A DNA stretch of 64,000 nt from positions 1-64,000 of the forward strand of contig CAZRIV010000011.1 in the NCBI GenBank assembly GCA_964600235.1, in the 5' to 3' direction. The stretch comes from MWEI01 sp964600235. Its GTDB lineage: Bacteria > Desulfobacterota > Desulfomonilia > UBA1062. Below are positions 26,765 through 34,862 of the stretch, in pieces. Under the pieces are notes generated by a model that was not told the origin of the DNA, ran no database searches, and saw only the letters and a list, made by a program, of their open reading frames with translations. Position 1 is the stretch's first letter. Each line of letters opens with the position of its first letter. The translations under genes were made by a program, and so were the position numbers.

Positions 26765-27078
26765 AGATTACATAGCCTCAATACAAAAAGTTGCATACCT
26801 TCTTGATCACCTTGTGGCGAAATTCTTGAGTCACTCTTGGCCCCTTTGCACGGTGCATACTCTTTCGTCTCTGTCATGGAGTTCCCTTATTGTAATCTCA
26901 GCGGTTTTTCATCAAGCCCTGCCATTGTCCTTGTATTTGATTTTAAAGGCTTTCACTGCTCAAGGGATGTCCCGCTGACACACCAGGTGCAGGACTCATG
27001 TTTTCGGCATTTGGTTCGATAGGGTAAATTATAGCAGGGCTTAAGGCCCGAACCGTTCTTTGACAATTTATGGATGAG

Positions 27079-27118
27079 CCATGTGTGCTCTTTGGCTTCA
27101 GAGGCCACACATGGGTAA
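27079..27118 (+). other. Hairpin and possible relic of a fourth GEMM unit
   Basis: CCATGTGTG (27079-27087) pairs with CACACATGG (27106-27114). The right part GCCACACATGGGTAA (27105-27118) closely matches the 5' segment of the riboswitch at 27404 but lacks the rest of the motif. It may be a decayed copy or chance. Confidence 0.25.
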
Positions 27119-27194
27119 AAGAGTAACTCAAAGCAGCTCAAGCGCCTTTATATGAAAGGAAGAAGGGGGCCCCTGAGATCAGTGAAGTTTACTG

Positions 27195-27200
27195 GATAAT
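27195..27200 (+). promoter_or_regulatory. Candidate -10 box before the riboswitch array
   Basis: GATAAT matches the sigma-70 -10 consensus in 5 of 6 positions and lies just upstream of the first aptamer. No good -35 is visible at the expected spacing. Confidence 0.3.
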
Positions 27201-27217
27201 CTCTCTGGCACTCCTTC

Positions 27218-27294
27218 ACAAGCCAAACCACAGGTAACTGTGGGACGGAAAACCACGGGTCCATGCCTAGCGGAGGATGGATAGCCGGGTCGCC
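27218..27294 (+). ncRNA. GEMM-I cyclic dinucleotide riboswitch, first of three
   Basis: The aptamer reads from CACAAGCC through the hairpin CACAG-GTAA-CTGTG, whose GNRA loop is typical, then GGACGGAAAACCACGGGTCC and, after a variable hairpin, GGATAGCCGGGTCGCC. These are the conserved blocks of the c-di-GMP-I/GEMM family (P2 with tetraloop, P3 with receptor region, closing strand). The ligand could be c-di-GMP or 3',3'-cGAMP; in a gapless alignment by eye the base equivalent to Vc2 position 20 is G. Confidence 0.82.
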
Positions 27295-27298
27295 TCCT

Positions 27299-27373
27299 TC
27301 AGAGCCACACCAGGGGTAACCCTGGGCCGGAAAGCCACGGGTCCGATAACAGTGCGCGGACAGCCGGGCCGCC
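27299..27373 (+). ncRNA. GEMM-I cyclic dinucleotide riboswitch, second of three
   Basis: It has the same block order: GCCACAC, the hairpin CCAGGG-GTAA-CCCTGG, GCCGGAAAGCCACGGGTCC, a variable hairpin arm and GGACAGCCGGGCCGCC. It begins about 6 bp after the first unit ends. GGGTCC pairs with GGACAGCC-side bases as in the others, with compensating changes. Confidence 0.82.
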
Positions 27374-27397
27374 TGAAAAGGATTCACCAGCACAATC

Positions 27398-27471
27398 ATT
27401 CTCGCCACACCATGGGTAACCATGGGTCGGAAAGCCACGGGTCCACAGGGAAAGTGGACAGCCGGGTTACC
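27398..27471 (+). ncRNA. GEMM-I cyclic dinucleotide riboswitch, third of three
   Basis: Blocks are GCCACACC, the hairpin CCATGG-GTAA-CCATGG, GTCGGAAAGCCACGGGTCC and GGACAGCCGGGTTACC. It ends 17 bases before AAAGGAG of the downstream gene. The GGTTACC closing strand could alternatively pair with the AACC at 27477-27480, which suggests control of translation start or a short terminator-like switch. Confidence 0.85.
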
Positions 27472-27499
27472 TGGAGAACCTCATCAGAAAGGAGTTACA

Positions 27500-28000
27500 A
27501 TGAACAGAACAAACAAACTTGCCGCTCTCTGTATAATCGGGCTGCTCATGATCCCCCAGGCAGGATTTGCTAAGATGGTGTCCCTGTCGGATGACCAGTT
27601 AAGCGAAATCACCGGTCAGGCGGGGTTTGCCGAAGAAACAACCACGACATTCAACTCGCACATTGACAACATGACCACTCAGTATGGTCTCTTGAATCTC
27701 AGCGACGTAACCATGCAGGGCTCCGTTGTCAACAGAGTCCCCGCGACCACGAATCCAGACCTCGCCAATACCGTTGTCCCCGGTTTTGTTCCTGGTTTTG
27801 GGTTTCCCGGCCTTGGATTGATGGGGCTCGGGTCTATGGGCCTCGGCACACACGTCATCGATATGACCCTCAACATTGATAAATACACCATTGGCGCCAT
27901 TCGAGTGGGAAACGATACAAATGGACCGAGCCTGGGTGAGTTCGCGATGTACGGATTTAAGGCGGATATCAAAGGTGTAGTGGCAATATCATCGCATTGA
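27500..28000 (+). CDS. Secreted protein with ITGQAG motif, under triple riboswitch control
   Basis: The start at 27500 follows AAAGGAG. The 166-residue product has a clear signal peptide (KLAALCIIGLLMIPQAGFA, cleavage after about residue 25). Then comes MVSLSDDQLSEITGQAGFAEE, a motif (LSxxxLSxxxGQAG) seen at the mature N-terminus of a class of proteobacterial exported proteins of unknown role. The remainder is polar with a Gly/Leu/Pro-rich stretch (PGFVPGFGFPGLGLMGLGSMGLG) and beta-type segments, without cysteines. I cannot name the function; a cell-surface or biofilm-related role is inferred from control by cyclic dinucleotide riboswitches. The longer frame from 27422 runs through the riboswitch and is not used. 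Confidence 0.75.
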   Translation: MNRTNKLAALCIIGLLMIPQAGFAKMVSLSDDQLSEITGQAGFAEETTTTFNSHIDNMTTQYGLLNLSDVTMQGSVVNRVPATTNPDLANTVVPGFVPGFGFPGLGLMGLGSMGLGTHVIDMTLNIDKYTIGAIRVGNDTNGPSLGEFAMYGFKADIKGVVAISSH

Positions 28001-28085
28001 AGCGCATGATGTTACTCTTTTACCTAACCATCCTCATCTATGCTGCACACTCGAGATAGCGCATGGCCTGAATTATTTCAAATAA

Positions 28086-28886
28086 TCACTGACGGACGAG
28101 CCTTGACCGGTCGATCTCATCAACCATGACCGGATGAGAACACCTCATGGGATTAATGTCGATTCCGCCCCTCCTGGTGTAAAAGCATCTTACAGAAAGC
28201 ATCTCTGGATGGCATCTCTCTGTAATGTCTGAAAATATTTGCTCACAAACGTCTTCTGAAAATCCCTCGTGATCCCTGTAAGAACAGAGATATTTGAGCA
28301 ATGATTCCTGATGGATGGTCCTTCCCTGGTAGAGGACCAGAACACTCGCCCAGTCGGGCTGGCCTGTGATGGGGCAGTTGGTCCGGAGAAGGTCGGTGAA
28401 GAGGGCTTCACTGGTTATTGCATTCGTACAGACAAGCAGACCGGGATCTCTCTGGTACGTATCGATAGATACATCAATGCGATCCAGACACGTTCCTTCT
28501 GGATGGGGCTTACAAGAGGCCTGAGAAAAACGCTCCTGTTCGAGGATACCCACCGATATCCAATCGGTTCGCAGAATGTTTTCGAGGTCCGTTTTGATTG
28601 TCTCCTCAAGGTCTTTCCTCGATTCGAACCTGGAATAGGACAGGCCTCCCAGATAGAGCTTCAGGGACTTGGACTCTACCATGAATCCGCTCCGGGAGGG
28701 ATAAACGATCTCGAGGATGCCAGTTTCAGGCTTGCCCCTGCTGTTCAGCCATATGAGCTCGTATGCCCTCCAGAGGTCATACCCATGGATTTCAATATCT
28801 CTGGGAGTTCTCGGGATAGGATAGAGCACCGATGGGTCATGCCCCCTGGGCTGAACGACCTTTTTCCCAAGCGGCATCTCAATCAT
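28086..28886 (-). CDS. queF: NADPH-dependent 7-cyano-7-deazaguanine reductase (QueF)
   Basis: QueF reduces preQ0 to preQ1, in the queuosine tRNA-modification pathway. This 266-residue protein is the long, two-domain (E. coli-like) form. The catalytic thioimide-forming Cys171 and the acid Asp178 lie in TNCPITGQPDW, and the QueF signature ESKSLKLYL is at 71-79. It is the last gene of a tight operon: its ATG overlaps the queC stop as ATGA. The 85-bp gap to the riboswitch-controlled gene, which converges on it, holds no obvious strong terminator. Confidence 0.93.
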   Translation of the reverse strand: MIEMPLGKKVVQPRGHDPSVLYPIPRTPRDIEIHGYDLWRAYELIWLNSRGKPETGILEIVYPSRSGFMVESKSLKLYLGGLSYSRFESRKDLEETIKTDLENILRTDWISVGILEQERFSQASCKPHPEGTCLDRIDVSIDTYQRDPGLLVCTNAITSEALFTDLLRTNCPITGQPDWASVLVLYQGRTIHQESLLKYLCSYRDHEGFSEDVCEQIFSDITERCHPEMLSVRCFYTRRGGIDINPMRCSHPVMVDEIDRSRLVRQ

Positions 28887-29545
28887 TTCATGTACCTCGT
28901 TGGGTCGAGCCCTTTATCATATTCCAGGGCATACTTCCGCTCCAGACAGGTGGCGCATATACCGCAGTGCAGATCCATGCCCTTGTAGCATGACCATGTC
29001 CTGGTGAAATCAAAGTTCAGCCCTCGGCCGATCCCGGCAATCTCTTTCTTGTCAAAACCTGCGAATGGGGCTTCGATCTTGACCTTGGCAAATGTTCCCA
29101 GCGTTGCAGCCCGTGACATGGCAGCAGAGAATTCTCTGGTGCAGTCCGGATATATCGGATGGTCCCCTGAATGCGATGCGATGAGCACGAGCGGGATCTG
29201 ATTGGTCTCGGCATAGCCTACTGCAACCGAGAGCATGATCCCGTTTCGGAAAGGAACTACGGTGGATGATATGGAATCCGTCCTGTAGGGACCGTCAGGG
29301 ATGTCCTCCCCTGACAGCAGCAAACTGGAAGAGAACAGGGTGTTGAAAAACGGCAGCTCCACCTTCGTGAAGACGGCGCCGTATGACTCTGCAAGCCCTT
29401 GAGCCATGACGAGTTCTCTGTCGGCATGCCTTGAGCCGTAATCAAAGCTCAGGGCATGCAGGCTACTGAAACGGGATCCTGCCCATGCAAGCATCACACC
29501 CGAGTCCATGCCGCCTGAAAGAAGGATGACCGCCTTTTCCATCAT
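28883..29545 (-). CDS. queC: 7-cyano-7-deazaguanine synthase (QueC)
   Basis: QueC converts 7-carboxy-7-deazaguanine to preQ0 with ATP and ammonia. The 220-residue protein has the PP-loop SGGMDSG at 10-16 and a C-terminal zinc site (CYKGMDLHCGICATC near 187-201). Its start overlaps the queE stop as ATGA, and its own stop overlaps the queF start, so the three enzymes are translationally coupled in reaction order. QueD and FolE for the early steps are not in the window. Confidence 0.93.
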   Translation of the reverse strand: MMEKAVILLSGGMDSGVMLAWAGSRFSSLHALSFDYGSRHADRELVMAQGLAESYGAVFTKVELPFFNTLFSSSLLLSGEDIPDGPYRTDSISSTVVPFRNGIMLSVAVGYAETNQIPLVLIASHSGDHPIYPDCTREFSAAMSRAATLGTFAKVKIEAPFAGFDKKEIAGIGRGLNFDFTRTWSCYKGMDLHCGICATCLERKYALEYDKGLDPTRYMK

Positions 29546-30177
29546 ATCCCCCTCCTGTCGTCAAAGATCAGCACCTGAAGCCTCGGCGACATCAGGTAAC
29601 CGTTGTCCTTGCAGAAGGAGAAGACCATCTCCATCCTTTGGAGCTGGTCGGCCCTGGTCTTGCCCTGGGGCATTATGAATACCCTGTCTTTGTCAAGGGC
29701 GTGATCCTGCACAAACCGGTCGATCTCACGGAGCGAAGCCTCCGTATCCGCAACAAATTTAAAATAATGTGCCCTGGGGATGTTCTCCAGCGGGAGGTGC
29801 CATTTCCCCTCGATATGCTTCGGGCTCATGATTATGGCTGCATCGTCCAGGGCCGGGATGCCGATCTTGCCGCTGGTCTCATAAGACAGGCCGTGCCCTG
29901 ACCGCACCAGTTCTTCATGAAGGTCTTGCAGCCCTGTCTCCCACTGGAGAAACGGCTCGCCTCCGGTTATGACCACATTTCTGCAGGGATAACGGTCTAT
30001 CTCCGTAATTATCTCCTCTTGGTTCATCTCGCTGAATTCGTGCCAGGCATACTTGGTGTCGCACCAGGGGCAGAGAGGCTCTATGCATCCGCCCAGGCGC
30101 ATAAAGACCGATGGCCGTCCTAAAAACGGCCCTTCGCCCTGGAGAGTAAAAAAGATCTCAGTCACTACCAGCTTCAT
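29542..30177 (-). CDS. queE: 7-carboxy-7-deazaguanine synthase (QueE), unusual cysteine spacing
   Basis: This radical SAM enzyme makes 7-carboxy-7-deazaguanine from the QueD product. The protein (211 residues) has the N-terminal EIFFTLQGEGPFLGRPSVF typical of QueE. The cluster-binding cysteines are Cys31, Cys36 and Cys39 in GGCIEPLCPWCDT, i.e. CX4CX2C instead of the canonical CX3CX2C; other QueE enzymes with longer first spacings are known. VITGGEPFLQ near 70 is the SAM-binding GGE motif. It is the first gene of queE-queC-queF. Upstream lies a 27-bp dyad (30208-30234). Confidence 0.9.
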   Translation of the reverse strand: MKLVVTEIFFTLQGEGPFLGRPSVFMRLGGCIEPLCPWCDTKYAWHEFSEMNQEEIITEIDRYPCRNVVITGGEPFLQWETGLQDLHEELVRSGHGLSYETSGKIGIPALDDAAIIMSPKHIEGKWHLPLENIPRAHYFKFVADTEASLREIDRFVQDHALDKDRVFIMPQGKTRADQLQRMEMVFSFCKDNGYLMSPRLQVLIFDDRRGI

Positions 30178-30207
30178 GTCACCTCGGGCTCACTGCTTGT
30201 CCTCTCA

Positions 30208-30234
30208 TTACCGGTGAGGATCCTCACCCGGTAA
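30208..30234. promoter_or_regulatory. Dyad upstream of queE
   Basis: TTACCGG-TGAGGATCCTCA-CCCGGTAA is an almost perfect palindrome, with one inserted C, 31 bp before the queE start. It could be an operator or an RNA hairpin in the leader. It does not resemble a preQ1 riboswitch. Confidence 0.4.
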
Positions 30235-30300
30235 GAACTCAGTATACCGAGGGGGATGCTTCGTCAAGCAGCTCGCCCATGTACGACTCTTATCTTTAAG

Positions 30301-30518
30301 CCCGGATTGTGCGTTTGAATGTATCCATACACAGCCGATACGCTTCTAAGAGTGCTTTAACTGATGATTCGCGGTGAACTGATTTGTCTTTGCCGGTCCG
30401 TTAAAACAGGTGATCTTAACGCCTTTGATGAATGCATAATTCATCGGTCATTTTAGGGCTTTAAGATCACCTGTTTTAACGAAAAATGTTTTAGAATCCC
30501 TTCAAATGCACAATCCGG
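30301..30518 (+). repeat. 218-bp hairpin element, full copy B
   Basis: It appears identical in sequence and length to 16992-17209. Arms lie at about 30397-30423 and 30456-30482. This copy sits in the 573-bp divergent region between queE and the ATP-grasp gene, so it cannot be acting simply as a terminator for these two genes. The remainder of that region (30519-30750) shows nothing definite. Confidence 0.92.
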
Positions 30519-30750
30519 GTATAAATCCGCCATAGAGTCGGCTTGAGTTTTCAGACCATGGAACCCTCTCCTTCCAGGAAGCGGCAGATCGGCTTAGTCG
30601 GGAAAAATCGTCGACCCCGGCTGGCGGGTATCCTTACGGTTCAGCTCAAGGAGCCCTGCATTCTCACGGGACTTCTCAGATAAGGATTCACATGAATTGA
30701 ATTTTCTGATAGCATACCATAAGTCAAAACCGCCAGGACAGGGAGACGCC

Positions 30751-31425
30751 ATGAAGATCATAGAAGATGCACTGAAAAGGGGCGACAAGGCGCTCAACGA
30801 GTACGAGTCCAAACGCCTCCTGGAAGCCTATTCAATACCGGTGACCAAGGAGTTTGTCGCAACCAGCATGAAGGATGCGCTCTCGTTTGCCAGGGAAATC
30901 GGTTATCCGGTCGTGCTCAAGGGATCTTCCCGCACATTGACCCACAAGACCGAGCACAGGCTCATCGAGCTCGGCATAGACAGCGACTCATCCCTCGAGA
31001 AGGCATACAAGGCCCTGGAAGAACGCGGCAAGGGCCAGCTCGACGGCATCCTCGTCCAGCAGATGGTCAAGGGCGAGCGCGAACTTGTGGCAGGACTCAT
31101 CCGCGACCCCCAGTTCGGGCCCTGCGTGATGTTCGGCCTCGGGGGCATCTTCACCGAGGTGCTGAAAGACGTCACCTTCAGGGTTGCCCCCCTGGAGATG
31201 CGAGACGCCCTGGAGATGATGGACGAGATCAAGGCCAGGAAACTCCTGGATTCCTTCAGGGGAAAGCCGGCAGTGAACCGGGAAGTTCTGGCTCGGGCCC
31301 TCATCAACCTGGGCAGGATCGGGCTCGAGATCGATCAGGTGGCCGAGATAGACATCAACCCCATGATCATCCATGAGGATATGCCCATCGCCGTTGATGC
31401 ACTGGTGATCATCAAGAGCACATAA
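30751..31425 (+). CDS. ATP-grasp acetyl/acyl-CoA synthetase (ADP-forming) beta subunit
   Basis: The start at 30751 follows GGGAGA. The product, 224 residues, is an ATP-grasp_5 domain like the beta subunit of ADP-forming acetate-CoA ligase, which converts acyl-CoA, ADP and phosphate to acid, CoA and ATP. Recognisable parts are YESKRLLEAYSIPVT near 19, GYPVVLKGSS near 51 and the C-terminal AEIDINPMIIH. The alpha (CoA-binding) subunit is not adjacent; it must be elsewhere, or the protein has another partner. Such enzymes let anaerobes conserve energy from acyl-CoA, which fits the beta-oxidation genes nearby. The Dus gene follows after 14 bp. Confidence 0.82.
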   Translation: MKIIEDALKRGDKALNEYESKRLLEAYSIPVTKEFVATSMKDALSFAREIGYPVVLKGSSRTLTHKTEHRLIELGIDSDSSLEKAYKALEERGKGQLDGILVQQMVKGERELVAGLIRDPQFGPCVMFGLGGIFTEVLKDVTFRVAPLEMRDALEMMDEIKARKLLDSFRGKPAVNREVLARALINLGRIGLEIDQVAEIDINPMIIHEDMPIAVDALVIIKST

Positions 31426-31439
31426 GCATACTCAAGCGA

Positions 31440-32390
31440 ATGCCGCTTCTGCCACAGCACGCGCTGTTCATGGCGCCCATGGTGGACCTGACCCATGTGG
31501 CCTATCAGGACCTTGTACGCTCCCTGACCGGGTGCGACATCTTCTACTCGGAGATGCTCAATGCCCGTATCGTTCCCGGTGAAAATCCCGCCACCTCGGT
31601 CTATCTGAAGTGGACCAGGCTCGATGACCTCATCTTCCAGATCACGGGGAACGACACGGAAAAGATGCAGGAGTCCGCTGCCAAGCTCGAAGGATACGGG
31701 CCGTTCGGGATCGATATCAACATGGGGTGCTGGCTCAAGAAGGTCACCTGCCATGGCTGGGGCGCAGGCCTCCTGAAGGACCCCTCAAGGGCCCGGGAGA
31801 TCCTCTCCGCAGTGAGGAGGGCGGTGAAAAAACAGTTATCCGTGAAGATGAGGATCGGCTACAGCCCTGATGTGAAGGCCATGCTGGAGTTCGCCTCCAT
31901 GCTGGTGGAAACCGGGGCCGACATGATCGTGCTCCATGCCCGAACCGTTCAAGACGGCATGTCGCGCAGGGCAAGATGGGAGTACATTGCCGCACTCAAG
32001 GACAACGTGCAGGTCCCGGTGGTGGGTAACGGCGATGTGAAGACTGCCCAAGATGCCCTGGATATGTTCGCAGCCACCGGGTGCGACGGCGTGATGGTGG
32101 GCCGACAGGCCCTGGTAAAGCCCTGGATCTTCCGTGATATCAAGGCGCTGCTTGGCGGGGCTGACCCGCAGAGTCCTCCTGCACTCGATGAGGTGATGCT
32201 GAAGCTGCTGAGCCTCCTCATGGACCATTTTACCCCTGATGTTGCTCTCAAGCGCTTCAAGACCGCCTTTTTCTGGCTCAGCCAGAACCTCACCTTCGGC
32301 CACCACCTTGCCAAGGCCGTGGGCAGGGAGAAGACTCAAGAAGGTATAACCGCATGTATCAGGCATGCCTTTGACCAGGGGATTACCTGA
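31440..32390 (+). CDS. dus: tRNA-dihydrouridine synthase family protein
   Basis: The FMN-dependent Dus family reduces uridines in tRNA D-loops. This 316-residue protein has MAPMVDLTHVAYQDLV at the N-terminus (FMN site), the active cysteine Cys97 in INMGCWLKKVT (canonical NMGCPxKK, here Trp replaces Pro), and the phosphate-binding VVGNGDV and GVMVGRQAL segments. Length is typical. No strong Shine-Dalgarno is visible, consistent with coupling to the gene 14 bp upstream. Which uridine it modifies cannot be told. Confidence 0.88.
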   Translation: MPLLPQHALFMAPMVDLTHVAYQDLVRSLTGCDIFYSEMLNARIVPGENPATSVYLKWTRLDDLIFQITGNDTEKMQESAAKLEGYGPFGIDINMGCWLKKVTCHGWGAGLLKDPSRAREILSAVRRAVKKQLSVKMRIGYSPDVKAMLEFASMLVETGADMIVLHARTVQDGMSRRARWEYIAALKDNVQVPVVGNGDVKTAQDALDMFAATGCDGVMVGRQALVKPWIFRDIKALLGGADPQSPPALDEVMLKLLSLLMDHFTPDVALKRFKTAFFWLSQNLTFGHHLAKAVGREKTQEGITACIRHAFDQGIT

Positions 32391-32485
32391 TCTGTCCTTG
32401 ATTTTTTCGCAAAGCCTGTATATGTTTTTTTCCGGTATCCTTGACCTTTCCGATACCGATTCTTGCCTTTGCCAAGGAGTGACGC

Positions 32486-33691
32486 ATGAAACAGATCGAC
32501 CTGATGAAAGAACTCCATGTCCCCTCTGATAAGAAGATCCTCATGCTCGTGCTGGACGGCCTGGGAGGCCTGCCTGGCGCGTCGGGCAGGACCGAGCTGG
32601 AATCGGCCCGCACCCCGAACATGGACAGACTCTGCGCGGATTCCGTCTGCGGGCTTTCCACCCCCATTTCCATGGGCATCACCCCAGGCAGCGGACCAGG
32701 CCACCTGGGCCTGTTCGGGTATGATCCGCTGGAATACCAGATCGGCAGGGGTGTACTGGAGGCCCTGGGCATCGGCCTGAAGCTGACCCCGAAGAGCCTG
32801 GCCGCGCGTGGGAACTTCTGCACCCTGGATCCGGCCAGCGGGGTGATCACCGACCGCAGGGCGGGCAGGATCGCGACCGAGAAATGCGCGGAGCTGGTGG
32901 AGAAGCTGAAATCCATCAGGCTGGACGGGATCGATATCGTTGTGGAGGCCGTGAAGGACTACCGGTTCGCCCTTATCCTGGAAGGCGACGGGCTGGAAGA
33001 GGGACTGAGCGAGACCGACCCACAGAAGACGGGCCTCAAGCCCCTGAAGGTGGAGCCCCTCCACGCGGGCGCGGCCAAGAGCGCGAAGCTGCTGAACGCC
33101 TGGGTCGAAAAGGCCTTTGTCGTGCTGAAGGACGAAAAGCCCGCCAATGGCTGCACCCTGCGAGGCATCGCAAAGGATCCGGGCCTTCCGTCCTACAAGG
33201 AGGTCTACGGCCTGAAATCATGCGCCATCGCCACCTACCCCATGTACAAGGGCCTGGCGCGTTTGGTGGGCATGGACGTGCTGGACGCGGGCGACACAGT
33301 GGCCAGCGAGGTGAAGACCCTGAAGGAAGCCTGGCAGAAATACGATTTCTTCTTCTTCCACGTGAAAAAGACCGACTCGGCAGGCGAGGACGGCAACTTC
33401 GACGCCAAGGTAAAGGTCATCGAGGAGGTGGATGCCCTGATGCCCGAGATCATGTCCCTGAAGCCCGATGTCGTGCTCATATCAGGCGACCACTCGACCC
33501 CGGCTGCCATGAAGTCGCACTCCTGGCACGAGCTTCCTGTGCTGCTGTACGCTGACAACATACGTAAAGATGAGGTGGCGCAGTTCGGCGAGAGGCCGTG
33601 CATGGCAGGCGGCCTGGGGCATATCCGCCACATCGAGTTGATGCCCATGGTCATGGCGCATGCCGACAAGCTGACGAAGTTCGGTGCCTAG
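32486..33691 (+). CDS. apgM: Cofactor-independent phosphoglycerate mutase, archaeal type
   Basis: This enzyme interconverts 2- and 3-phosphoglycerate using a metal-bound serine. The 401-residue protein is of the short, archaeal ApgM type of the alkaline phosphatase superfamily: LVLDGLGG (Asp24), ESARTPNMDRL near 39-49, the nucleophile Ser69 in GITPGSGPGHLGLFGYDP, and the C-terminal metal-binding LISGDHSTPAAMKSHSWHELPVLL. CAAGGAG precedes the ATG. It is followed after three bases by ddl, so the two are co-transcribed although functionally unrelated. Confidence 0.92.
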   Translation: MKQIDLMKELHVPSDKKILMLVLDGLGGLPGASGRTELESARTPNMDRLCADSVCGLSTPISMGITPGSGPGHLGLFGYDPLEYQIGRGVLEALGIGLKLTPKSLAARGNFCTLDPASGVITDRRAGRIATEKCAELVEKLKSIRLDGIDIVVEAVKDYRFALILEGDGLEEGLSETDPQKTGLKPLKVEPLHAGAAKSAKLLNAWVEKAFVVLKDEKPANGCTLRGIAKDPGLPSYKEVYGLKSCAIATYPMYKGLARLVGMDVLDAGDTVASEVKTLKEAWQKYDFFFFHVKKTDSAGEDGNFDAKVKVIEEVDALMPEIMSLKPDVVLISGDHSTPAAMKSHSWHELPVLLYADNIRKDEVAQFGERPCMAGGLGHIRHIELMPMVMAHADKLTKFGA

Positions 33692-33694
33692 CAC

Positions 33695-34801
33695 ATGAAG
33701 CCCAAGACGAAAATAGCAATCATCTTCGGGGGCGTCTCCACGGAACACGACGTCTCCATCGTTTCCGCCGGGTCCATTGCGGGAAGCATCGACACGGACC
33801 GTTTCGAGCCGGTCTATGTGGGCATAGACAAGAACGGCAGGTGGCTCCTGGGCAAGGGCGCCTTCGACAGCCTGCGAAGCGGTGAGGTTAAGAACGCCGA
33901 GCCGGTAATCCTCTCCACAGACCCGGACAAGTCGGGCTTCCTTCATCTGAATTCAGGCAAACTCACCCCTGTTGACGTGGTATTCCCTGTTCTCCACGGA
34001 CCGCGGGGCGAAGACGGGACCATCCAGGGGCTTTTCGAGCTTGCGGGCATCGCCTATGTGGGCTGCGACACCATGGCCTCTTCCATTGCCATGGACAAGG
34101 ACATGACCAAGAGGATATTGGCCCAGCACGGTATCCCTGTAGTGAAGGGAACCTGCGTTTCAAAGTGGATGTGGGACACGGACCGTGAAGAGGTCCTCAA
34201 GGAGATTAAAGACACGCTCCATCTCCCACTGTTCATAAAGCCCGCCACCATGGGGTCCAGTATCGGTGTCGCCAGGGCTGTCGACATGGATGGTGTCATC
34301 AAAGCCCTGGATCACGCATTGTGTTTTTCCTCAAAGGCAGTGGTGGAGCTCTCAGTGGAAAAGGCCCTTGAGGTGGAAGTCGGGGTCCTCGGGAACAACG
34401 AACCCCAGGCTTCCATCCCCGGCCAGGTTATCCCCAGCAATGAGTTCTATGATTTCAATGCCAAGTATGTGGATGGCGCAAGCCAGCTCATCATCCCTGC
34501 AAAGATAGGCAAGGCCATGAGCGAGGAGATCCAGTTCGCCGCCGTGGACGCCTTTGTGGCCATCGGGGGCTCCGGCATGGCCCGGATCGATTTCCTCTTA
34601 TCGCACGACTCCTTCTTTCTGAACGAGATCAACACCATACCCGGGTTCACCAGCATCTCCATGTACCCGAAGCTCTGGGAGGCCACAGGCATACCGTACA
34701 CCACGCTCATAACAAAGCTGGTGGAGCTGGCGCTCAAGCGCCACGAGGCGAACAAGTCCCTGACACTGACCATCGAACTGGAAAAGGGGCTGGGGGTCTA
34801 G
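33695..34801 (+). CDS. ddl: D-alanine--D-alanine ligase
   Basis: Ddl makes the D-Ala-D-Ala dipeptide of peptidoglycan with ATP. The product (368 residues) shows IIFGGVSTEHDVSIVSAGSI near the N-terminus, HGPRGEDGTIQGLFELAGIAYVG near 96, the ATP-grasp core (LFIKPATMGSSIGVARA near 178) and FLNEINTIPGFTSISMYPKLWEA near 308, which holds the omega-loop and metal ligands. The length is on the VanA/DdlA-like side. It begins three bases after the apgM stop. Confidence 0.93.
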   Translation: MKPKTKIAIIFGGVSTEHDVSIVSAGSIAGSIDTDRFEPVYVGIDKNGRWLLGKGAFDSLRSGEVKNAEPVILSTDPDKSGFLHLNSGKLTPVDVVFPVLHGPRGEDGTIQGLFELAGIAYVGCDTMASSIAMDKDMTKRILAQHGIPVVKGTCVSKWMWDTDREEVLKEIKDTLHLPLFIKPATMGSSIGVARAVDMDGVIKALDHALCFSSKAVVELSVEKALEVEVGVLGNNEPQASIPGQVIPSNEFYDFNAKYVDGASQLIIPAKIGKAMSEEIQFAAVDAFVAIGGSGMARIDFLLSHDSFFLNEINTIPGFTSISMYPKLWEATGIPYTTLITKLVELALKRHEANKSLTLTIELEKGLGV

Positions 34802-34862
34802 TAAGCAAATAAGGGAAAAGCGGGACAGCCGAACCGGATCATCCAGGCAGGCTTCCCCACCC

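Noticed and set aside
27422..27499. Extended start of the ITGQAG protein through the third riboswitch
   Set aside because: The extra residues come from aptamer sequence and would place the signal peptide internally; AAAGGAG marks 27500.
30178..30300. preQ1 riboswitch upstream of queE
   Set aside because: The leader has a dyad but no preQ1-I or preQ1-II consensus could be aligned.
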